In this document: piece after piece, positions 1 to 5,385 of the stretch | Numbering within the stretch: position 1 is the stretch's first letter | Layout of the letters: each line of letters starts with the position of its first letter | Notes under the pieces: generated by a model | What the model saw: only the letters and a program-made list of their open reading frames with translations | Told to the model about the DNA's origin: nothing | The model's database searches: none | Position numbers and translations under genes: made by a program | Origin: Marinobacter sp. | Lineage (GTDB): Bacteria; Pseudomonadota; Gammaproteobacteria; Pseudomonadales; Oleiphilaceae | DNA: 11,587 nt | NCBI GenBank assembly: GCA_017643965.1 | Contig: JAEPMM010000064.1 | Location: 1 to 11,587, forward strand | Direction: 5' to 3'

Positions 1-41
1 AGAACCAGAATCCGCTGCCCGCGGTTGAGGAAGACCGATGA
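1..41 (+). CDS. 3' end of an upstream gene, possibly thiG (partial)
   Basis: The reading frame starting at base 3 is open and encodes NQNPLPAVEEDR before a TGA at 39-41. This stop overlaps the trmB start codon as ATGA, the typical junction of co-translated genes. In Pseudomonas-like genomes the gene just before trmB is thiG (thiazole synthase), so thiG is the best guess from gene order. The 12 visible residues carry no diagnostic motif, so the identity is inference. Confidence 0.45.
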   Translation, partial: NQNPLPAVEEDR

Positions 42-754
42 CCGATGAGAAAGATCTGTCCAACGAATCACCCGTTACAACCCGTCGGGGAATTCGCAGC
101 TTTGTGTTGCGTCAGGGGCGCATGACGGAGGGCCAGAAAAAAGCCTACGAGCGCAGCTGGCCGGTGTACGGTCTCACCCGGGAGCTGGGCATGATCGACC
201 CCCGCGAGGTGTTCGGCCGCGATGCCATGCTCAATCTGGAGATCGGCTTCGGTATGGGCAAGTCGCTGGCGGATATGGCGGAAGCCGCCCCCGAACAGGA
301 CTTCATTGGTGTGGAGGTGCATCTGCCCGGTGTTGGTGCCCTGTTGAAAGAGGTGGAGGACCGCAAGCTGGAGAATGTGCGGGTGTACGCCATTGACGCC
401 AATGACGTGATAGATCTGTGCCTGCCGGATGCCTGCCTCGACCGGGTGATGGTGTTTTTCCCCGACCCCTGGCACAAGAAGCGTCACAACAAGCGGCGGC
501 TGATTCAGCCCGAGTTTGTGCAGCGCATTCGTCACAAGTTGAGGGTCGGTGGGGTATTACACCTGGCAACAGACTGGGAAAATTACTCCGAGCACATGAT
601 GGAGGTGATGAGTGGGTCGGAGGGCTTCGCCAACACCCGGGAGCCAGGCGAGTTCTCGCCGCGCCCGGACGATCGCCCCATCACCAAATTCGAGAAGCGC
701 GGGGAGCGCCTCGGCCACGGCGTGTGGGATCTGCTCTTCCACCGCACCAACTGA
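38..754 (+). CDS. trmB: tRNA (guanine-N7-)-methyltransferase TrmB
   Basis: TrmB transfers a methyl group from S-adenosylmethionine to N7 of G46 in the variable loop of many tRNAs; it is cytosolic. The 238-residue product has the full set of family signatures. These are the SAM-binding LEIGFGMG at 67-74, GVEVHLPGVGALL at 91-103, the substrate signature FPDPWHKKRHNKRRL at 141-155, TDWENYSEHM around 178-187, and the C-terminal TKFEKRGERLGHGVWDL at 216-232. Length is normal for the family. The ATG at 38 is chosen because GAGGAAG lies at 27-33 and because the preceding gene stops within the start codon (ATGA), suggesting translational coupling to that gene. It converges on the membrane-protein gene ending at 772, with 17 bases between the two stop codons. 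Confidence 0.97.
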   Translation: MTDEKDLSNESPVTTRRGIRSFVLRQGRMTEGQKKAYERSWPVYGLTRELGMIDPREVFGRDAMLNLEIGFGMGKSLADMAEAAPEQDFIGVEVHLPGVGALLKEVEDRKLENVRVYAIDANDVIDLCLPDACLDRVMVFFPDPWHKKRHNKRRLIQPEFVQRIRHKLRVGGVLHLATDWENYSEHMMEVMSGSEGFANTREPGEFSPRPDDRPITKFEKRGERLGHGVWDLLFHRTN

Positions 755-773
755 ACGACCGGGGTCGGGCGTT
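754..773. terminator. Weak hairpin between convergent genes
   Basis: AACGACC at 754-760 can pair with GGGCGTT at 767-773 with one mismatch. A tighter alternative pairs CGACC (756-760) with GGTCG (763-767). It lies exactly between the stop codons of trmB and the convergent minus-strand gene, where a bidirectional terminator would be expected. There is no T-run on either side, so it is at best a weak or Rho-assisted stop. Confidence 0.25.
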
Positions 774-1305
774 ATCCGTGCGCCAGCGGGTGACGCCTTG
801 CGGCCCGAATGATCACCAGCCCCGCGATTCCCAGCAATAAGCCGGTGAACTTGACCAGCGCGCAGAGTGTGGCCGACAGGCTCAGGCTGTCTGTAGGCGG
901 GTTGAGGTTGTTCAGCAGCAGAATGTTTTCCGCCACGTCGCTGATGCCGGCACTCACGAACAGAGCTCGCACCCAGCGCGCCACGTTGCGCTCACGCACC
1001 CCGGGACGATCCCGCGTCAGCTGGTTGGTCAGCATCAGCAAGGTGAACACATAGGCCGGCACCAGCAGAAAATCGAGCCAGAGCGAAACCTGGGCCCAGA
1101 CCATGGCGTCACCGCGCCAGCTCCTGAGGATGGCCATGGACTGATCTGCGGTGGCCGCCAGTTGATAACTCACGATGCCCTGGGGGGCCGAGCTGGTCTG
1201 CAGAGGCTGGTTGATCACCAGCAGAGCTGCCAGCATCAGGGTGGTCACGAACACGCCGAGCTTCAGTCGGCCCGGCAGGGATCGGATGATGTTCACAATA
1301 TCCAT
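772..1305 (-). CDS. Small multi-pass inner-membrane protein of unknown function
   Basis: I do not recognise this 177-residue protein. Hydrophobicity suggests four membrane helices, at about residues 16-32, 74-94, 112-131 and 142-166. A positively charged stretch (about 98-113, rich in Arg) between helices 2 and 3 is probably cytoplasmic. Helix 3 contains the charged motif SDVAEN (122-127), which is unusual inside a hydrophobic segment and could be functional. There is no signal peptide cleavage site. The ATG at 1305 shares its A with the hemW stop codon (TAATG), and GGAG lies at 1317-1320, so it is probably the last gene of the metX-metW-rdgB-hemW run. The overlap supports a real gene; its role is unknown. 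Confidence 0.8.
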   Translation of the reverse strand: MDIVNIIRSLPGRLKLGVFVTTLMLAALLVINQPLQTSSAPQGIVSYQLAATADQSMAILRSWRGDAMVWAQVSLWLDFLLVPAYVFTLLMLTNQLTRDRPGVRERNVARWVRALFVSAGISDVAENILLLNNLNPPTDSLSLSATLCALVKFTGLLLGIAGLVIIRAARRHPLAHG

Positions 1306-2456
1306 TACAGAAAACGCTCCAGCAGGCTGTTGAGATACCTATGGCCCAGATCTGTTGTTTTGATTCGGTCAGGGTCTAACAGGTGTTCCTTCCTTAACTG
1401 TTCAAGTTTTACCGCAACTGTGCTCAGGGGTAAACCGGTTCGTGCCCGGAACAGGGATTCTTCAACGCCGTCGGTCAGCCGTAGCGCGTTCATCAGGAAC
1501 TCCAGTGGCAACTCACCTTGCTCGATCACTTCCGACCCCGCCGTGCGGCTGCCGATGCGGTTCAGGTACGCTGCCGGCTGCCGGGTTTTCCAGTAACGGG
1601 TGATCGCGTCTGGCCGGGTGATCTTGCCGTGGGCGCCGGCACCCAGCGCTAGGTAGTCGCCGAAAGTCCAGTAGTTCAGATTGTGGCGTGAGGCCATGCC
1701 AGGGCGAGACCAGGCGGACACCTCGTAATCGTGAAAGCCGTGGGCCCGCAGGCAGTCGCCCCCGCGCTGGTAGATCTCCCAGAGGCGGTCGTCATCCGGC
1801 AGGGGCGGCGGGCGGCTGTAGAATTCCGTGTTGGGTTCCAGGGTCAGCTGGTACCAGGAAAGGTGGGGGGGCTGCCACGCCAGCGCCGTTTCCAGATCCG
1901 CCACGGCGTTTTCCGGGGTCTGCCCCGGGAGACCGTGCATCAGATCCAGGTTGAAGTTGTCGAACCCGGCAACCCTGGCGGCCTCAATGGCCTGATGGGC
2001 TGCGCGGTCATCGTGAATCCGGCCCAGTGCTTTCAGATGGTCCGCATTGAAACTCTGGATGCCCAGTGACAGGCGGTTGATGCCGGCTCCGCGAAAACTC
2101 TCAAAGCGGCCCTGCTCCAGGGTGCCCGGATTGGCCTCCAGGGTGATCTCCGCGTTCGGGGCAAAATCCAGCCGCTGGCGGAGGGCCCTGAACAGCTCTC
2201 GGTAAAACGGAGCGGACATCAGTGAGGGTGTGCCGCCGCCAATGAACACCGTCTGAATGGCGCGGCCCTGAACCAGCGCAAGGTCCTGGTCCAGATCCTC
2301 GATCAGGGCATGGAGGTAGGGCGTTTCCGGGATGTCGCCGGCCAGGGCGTGGGAATTGAAGTCGCAGTAGGGGAATTTGCGGACACACCAGGGCATATGC
2401 AGGTAAAGGCTCAGCGGGGGTAGCTGTGCCGCGTCTGCCCGTGGTGTGTCGGTCAC
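1305..2456 (-). CDS. hemW: HemW-family heme chaperone (radical SAM fold) with a missing cluster cysteine
   Basis: HemW proteins resemble oxygen-independent coproporphyrinogen oxidase HemN but act in heme trafficking to respiratory enzymes; they bind heme and a [4Fe-4S] cluster. The 383-residue product is full length. It has GGGTPS at 73-78, ITLEANPGTLE at 104-114, NRLSLGIQSFN at 127-137, NLDLMHGLPGQT at 169-180, the HemW heme-binding motif HNLNYW at 258-263, and a HemN-type C-terminal domain after about 315. The radical SAM motif should read CX3CX2C. Here it is C24-VRK-F28-PY-C31: codon 28 (2373-2375) is TTC, one base away from TGC. This would remove one of the three cluster ligands. The start is GTG at 2456, overlapping the rdgB stop as GTGA, with AGGGAG at 2467-2472. 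The remaining frame is intact, so the family call is firm but activity is doubtful. Confidence 0.94.
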   Translation of the reverse strand: MTDTPRADAAQLPPLSLYLHMPWCVRKFPYCDFNSHALAGDIPETPYLHALIEDLDQDLALVQGRAIQTVFIGGGTPSLMSAPFYRELFRALRQRLDFAPNAEITLEANPGTLEQGRFESFRGAGINRLSLGIQSFNADHLKALGRIHDDRAAHQAIEAARVAGFDNFNLDLMHGLPGQTPENAVADLETALAWQPPHLSWYQLTLEPNTEFYSRPPPLPDDDRLWEIYQRGGDCLRAHGFHDYEVSAWSRPGMASRHNLNYWTFGDYLALGAGAHGKITRPDAITRYWKTRQPAAYLNRIGSRTAGSEVIEQGELPLEFLMNALRLTDGVEESLFRARTGLPLSTVAVKLEQLRKEHLLDPDRIKTTDLGHRYLNSLLERFL

Positions 2457-3070
2457 GCTGAGTTGGCTCCCTGCTGAAGCTGGGCCAGCAGCTGGGCCAG
2501 CGCGCGCCCGCGATGACTGATCCGGCCTTTTTGTTCCCGTGTCAGCTCCGCCGCACTGGTGCCAGTCTCCGGTACCAGGAATACCGGGTCATAGCCAAAA
2601 CCACCGTCGCCTTGTGTTGCGGTGAGAATGCGTCCTGGCCAGCGCCCGTGGCAGATCACCGGTGTGGGGTCGTCGGCGTGACGCAAATACACCAGCACAC
2701 AGTGAAACTGCGCACCGCGGTCAGGCTCCGGCACACCGTTCATAGCCGCAAGCAGAGCGTCGATATTGTCACGGTCACTGGCCTGTTCGCCGGCGTAACG
2801 GGCCGAGCGAACGCCAGGGGCGCCACCGAGGGCGTCCACCGCGAGCCCGGAGTCGTCGGCGAGGGCTGGCAGGCCGGTGATGCGGGACGCATGCCGGGCT
2901 TTGAGAATGGCGTTCTCCACGAACGTGACGGCGGGTTCCTCTGCCTCACTGACCCCCAGCTCGCCCTGCGCCACCGGTTGCAGCCCCAGCGGACCCAGAA
3001 GATCGGTCAGTTCCGCGATCTTGCCTTGGTTGTTGCTGGCAATCACCAGCTTGCGATGGGTATCTGTCAT
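2453..3070 (-). CDS. rdgB: dITP/XTP pyrophosphatase RdgB (Ham1 family)
   Basis: The enzyme hydrolyses dITP, ITP and XTP to monophosphates and pyrophosphate, keeping deaminated purines out of DNA and RNA; it is cytosolic and Mg-dependent. The 205-residue product matches the usual length of about 200. It shows the N-terminal SNNQGK triphosphate-binding motif (12-17), TFVENAILKARH (49-60), the ADDSGLAVDALGGAPGVRSA block (71-90) with the metal-binding and catalytic acidic pair D72-D73, GGFGYDPVF (156-164) and SHRGRA (185-190). The ATG at 3070 shares its A with the stop of the DUF4426 gene (TGATG), and its own stop overlaps hemW by 4 bases. The gene therefore sits inside a tightly coupled operon. 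Confidence 0.96.
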   Translation of the reverse strand: MTDTHRKLVIASNNQGKIAELTDLLGPLGLQPVAQGELGVSEAEEPAVTFVENAILKARHASRITGLPALADDSGLAVDALGGAPGVRSARYAGEQASDRDNIDALLAAMNGVPEPDRGAQFHCVLVYLRHADDPTPVICHGRWPGRILTATQGDGGFGYDPVFLVPETGTSAAELTREQKGRISHRGRALAQLLAQLQQGANSA

Positions 3071-3519
3071 CAGTCGTTGAACAGTGTGTGGGCGAACCGG
3101 ATTGGCAGATCCTCGCCACTGCCGGTGGGGCGCGCGGTGATCTGGAACGTCATCAGCTCCGCGGAGCGATACTGGTATTCCGCAATGAAGTAGACCGCAT
3201 CGCCTTCCTGAATGCGCCGGAAGGGCAGAAACCGTGTTTGCTGGATATCGTTGAGTACCTTGCCTTCCACCTGGCCCGATACCGGCTCCAGGCCGCCGTT
3301 TTCGCCCTCGCGCATGATGGCGATATTGACGATGCCGATGCCCTTGCTGCGGTTGAGGTCGTTGGCCTGAGCAACCTCGGCGCTGAGAAAGGTGCTGGGG
3401 AACACGCTGTAGTGTACCTGATAGTCACCGAAGTTCTTGGAGCCGGCGTGGGCAGGGGTGCTGAGGGCAAGCAGGCAGATAAGCGCGGTGCCCAGCCAGT
3501 GTTTGAGATTGCTCATCAT
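3070..3519 (-). CDS. Secreted DUF4426 family protein
   Basis: This 149-residue protein looks like the DUF4426 family, which occurs next to metW and rdgB in Pseudomonas-type genomes; its function is unknown. Residues 1-25 form a clear Sec signal peptide: a Lys/His-containing start, a hydrophobic core LGTALICLLALS and the cleavage site AHA before GSKNFGDY. The mature part has about 124 residues and is periplasmic, or anchored in a way not visible here. It has a beta-rich pattern (for example DYQVHYSVF and DAVYFIAEYQYRSAE) and no cysteine that would mark a lipoprotein. I start it at the ATG at 3519, which overlaps the metW stop as ATGA and has GGGAG five bases upstream; the second ATG at 3516 is equally possible. 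An upstream extension to 3678 lies antisense-frame inside metW and would bury the signal peptide. Confidence 0.88.
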   Translation of the reverse strand: MMSNLKHWLGTALICLLALSTPAHAGSKNFGDYQVHYSVFPSTFLSAEVAQANDLNRSKGIGIVNIAIMREGENGGLEPVSGQVEGKVLNDIQQTRFLPFRRIQEGDAVYFIAEYQYRSAELMTFQITARPTGSGEDLPIRFAHTLFND

Positions 3520-4118
3520 GGTGTCTCCCGGGTTATACGGTAAATGGCGATTTCCCCCAGCATGTTCGGCCACAACCGGGCAAGCCAGCTGTTCTGGTGC
3601 TGCCCGTCGACCACCCGCCGGCTCTTGATGCGAATGTTCTTCTGCCGGCACAGGGCTTCGAAATCCTTGAAGGTGCACAGGCGGATGTTGGGGGTGTTAT
3701 ACCACTTATACGGCAGCGCGTCGGATTCGGGCATACGCCCTTTAAGCGTCAGCCCCCAACGCAGCCGCCAATGGGCAAAATTGGGGAAGGTGACGATGCC
3801 TTCACGACCGACCCGCAGCATTTCATCCAGCACCATGTCCGGGCGGCGAACGGCCTGCAGTGCCTGGGTCATCAGTACGATGTCGAAGGTCTGGTCCTCG
3901 AAATTGCCCAGCCCCTGGGTGTCGAGGTTCTGTTCGATCACCGCAACGCCGCGCCCCATGCAGGTGGTGATGTGATCGGGATTGATTTCCAGGCCAAAGC
4001 CGGTGGCGCCCCTTTCCCGCTGCAAGAAGTCCAGCAGGGTGCCGTCGCCGCAACCGAGATCAAGTACCCGGTGGCCGGGCTGAACCCACTGTTGAATAAT
4101 TTGCAGATCCAGTCTCAT
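3516..4118 (-). CDS. metW: Methionine biosynthesis protein MetW
   Basis: MetW is a small methyltransferase-fold protein. In Pseudomonas and related bacteria it is needed with MetX for homoserine acylation, the first committed step of methionine synthesis. The 200-residue product has the SAM-binding-type motif LDLGCGDG (19-26), GLEINPDHI (42-50), FDIVLMTQALQA (78-89), FPNFAHWRLRW (111-121) and WYNTPNIRLCTFKDFE (139-154), all hallmarks of MetW. Its ATG at 4118 overlaps the metX stop as ATGA, and its own stop overlaps the DUF4426 start, so MetX and MetW should be made together. Whether it methylates anything is not known from sequence. Confidence 0.95.
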   Translation of the reverse strand: MRLDLQIIQQWVQPGHRVLDLGCGDGTLLDFLQRERGATGFGLEINPDHITTCMGRGVAVIEQNLDTQGLGNFEDQTFDIVLMTQALQAVRRPDMVLDEMLRVGREGIVTFPNFAHWRLRWGLTLKGRMPESDALPYKWYNTPNIRLCTFKDFEALCRQKNIRIKSRRVVDGQHQNSWLARLWPNMLGEIAIYRITRETP

Positions 4119-5263
4119 GCGCCCACCTCTCTGGCGACACGGTCCATGTAGGCGGTGAAGATGTCAGTGTATAGGGGGGTAGGTATCAGAAACGCGTCGT
4201 GGCCCCAAGGGGCATCGATTTCCGCGTAACTGACCCGTTTCCGGGCGGCGATCATGGCATTGACCATTTCTTCCGAGCGCGCCGGGGTGAAGCGCCAGTC
4301 GGTGCTGAACGACAACACCAGGTACTCGCAGCGGGCCGCCGCCAGCGCTTTCGACAGATCGCCGCCGTATTCGTAGGCCGGGTCAAAATAATCCAGTGCC
4401 CGCGTCATCAGCAGGTAGGTGTTGGCGTCAAACACTTCGGAAAAGCGCTCGCCCTGATAACGCAGGTAACTTTCCACCTGGAATTCCGCGTCGTAACCGA
4501 ACTTGTAGGCCTGATCCCGCAATTCGCGACCGAACTTTTCGCCCATGGAGGCATCGGACAGGTAGGTAATGTGGCCCACCATCCGGGCCAGCATCAGGCC
4601 GCGGCGTGGCAGTGCCTCGAAGTCCTGGTAGCGGCCGTCGTGGAATTCACGATCCGAGGTGATCGCCTGGCGTGCCACTTCGTTGAAGGCGATGTTCTGG
4701 GCCGTCAGGCGAGGCGTGGATGCAATCACCACCGCATGGCGGAGACGGTCCGGGTAATCCAGGCTCCACTGCAATGCCTGCATGCCGCCCAGGGAGCCAC
4801 CCACGACCGCGGCCCAGCATGGGATGCCGAGCCGGTCCGCCAGCAGCGCCTGGCTTTGCACCCAGTCACTGACAGTGATCACCGGAAAGTCCGGGCCATA
4901 GGGCTGTGCGGTGGCCGGGTTGATGCTGCTGGGGCCGGTGCTGCCGTGGCAGCCGCCGAGATTGTTCAGGCTGACCACGAAGAACCGGTTGGTATCGATG
5001 GGCTTGCCGGGGCCAATACAGCTGTCCCACCAGCCCGGCTTGCGTTCGTCCATGGTGTGGTAGCCGGCAGCATGGTGGTGACCGCTGAGTGCGTGACAGA
5101 TCAGCACGGCGTTGCTGGCGTCGGCGTTCAGTTCACCGTAGGTTTCGATCACCAGATCGTAGCTTTCCAGCGTTTGCCCACACGCCAGGGTGATCGGCGC
5201 GTCAAAGTGTAGGGTCTGCGGGGTGACTATCCCGACAGAATCCGTTGGCAGGGAATCGGGCAT
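4115..5263 (-). CDS. metX: Homoserine O-acyltransferase MetX (probably succinyltransferase)
   Basis: MetX transfers an acyl group from acyl-CoA to the hydroxyl of L-homoserine, feeding methionine synthesis in the cytosol. The 382-residue alpha/beta-hydrolase protein has the nucleophile elbow GGSLGGMQ (155-162, Ser157) and the conserved LICHALSGHHHAAG (54-67), WWDSCIGPGKPIDT (78-91) and NNLGGCHGSTGP (100-111). The catalytic Asp322 lies in STDWRF and the catalytic His355 in GHDAF. The start at 5263 gives the N-terminus MPDSLPTDSVGIVTPQ, matching the usual MetX beginning, although the ribosome site is weak (AGGA about 13 bases upstream). Pairing with MetW suggests succinyl-CoA as donor, as in Pseudomonas; the family also contains acetyltransferases, so the donor is inferred. 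It is the first gene of the coupled run down to 772. Confidence 0.96.
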   Translation of the reverse strand: MPDSLPTDSVGIVTPQTLHFDAPITLACGQTLESYDLVIETYGELNADASNAVLICHALSGHHHAAGYHTMDERKPGWWDSCIGPGKPIDTNRFFVVSLNNLGGCHGSTGPSSINPATAQPYGPDFPVITVSDWVQSQALLADRLGIPCWAAVVGGSLGGMQALQWSLDYPDRLRHAVVIASTPRLTAQNIAFNEVARQAITSDREFHDGRYQDFEALPRRGLMLARMVGHITYLSDASMGEKFGRELRDQAYKFGYDAEFQVESYLRYQGERFSEVFDANTYLLMTRALDYFDPAYEYGGDLSKALAAARCEYLVLSFSTDWRFTPARSEEMVNAMIAARKRVSYAEIDAPWGHDAFLIPTPLYTDIFTAYMDRVAREVGA

Positions 5264-5346
5264 CGGCGCGACAGGTTCCTGGTTCAGTCAGTGGAAGTCC
5301 GGAGCAACACAGGGAGAGAGTGTTTGCCAGCCAAGCAGTTTAAAGG

Positions 5347-5380
5347 CCGGCTCCGGCGGCTGCAACCGCCGGATGACCGG
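5347..5380 (-). terminator. Hairpin after the dynamin-like gene, in the metX leader
   Basis: TCCGGCGG (5352-5359) and CCGCCGGA (5366-5373) form a perfect 8-bp stem around a 6-base loop. CCGG at 5347-5350 and 5377-5380 can extend it across a small asymmetric bulge. Read on the minus strand it starts five bases after the stop of the GTPase gene (5386) and is followed by CCTTTAAA, a short T-containing tail. It is probably an intrinsic terminator of modest strength that separates the GTPase gene from metX. Because it also lies in the metX leader, an attenuation role cannot be excluded. Confidence 0.55.
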
Positions 5381-5385
5381 GCGCC

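Noticed and set aside
3520..3678. 53-codon extension of the DUF4426 gene into metW
   Set aside because: It overlaps metW in another frame and would bury a perfect signal peptide that begins at 3519.
4199..5212. 337-codon open frame on the plus strand opposite metX
   Set aside because: It is a shadow of metX, whose motifs and catalytic residues are complete. The plus-strand translation has no recognisable domain, and high G+C genes commonly leave long antisense frames.
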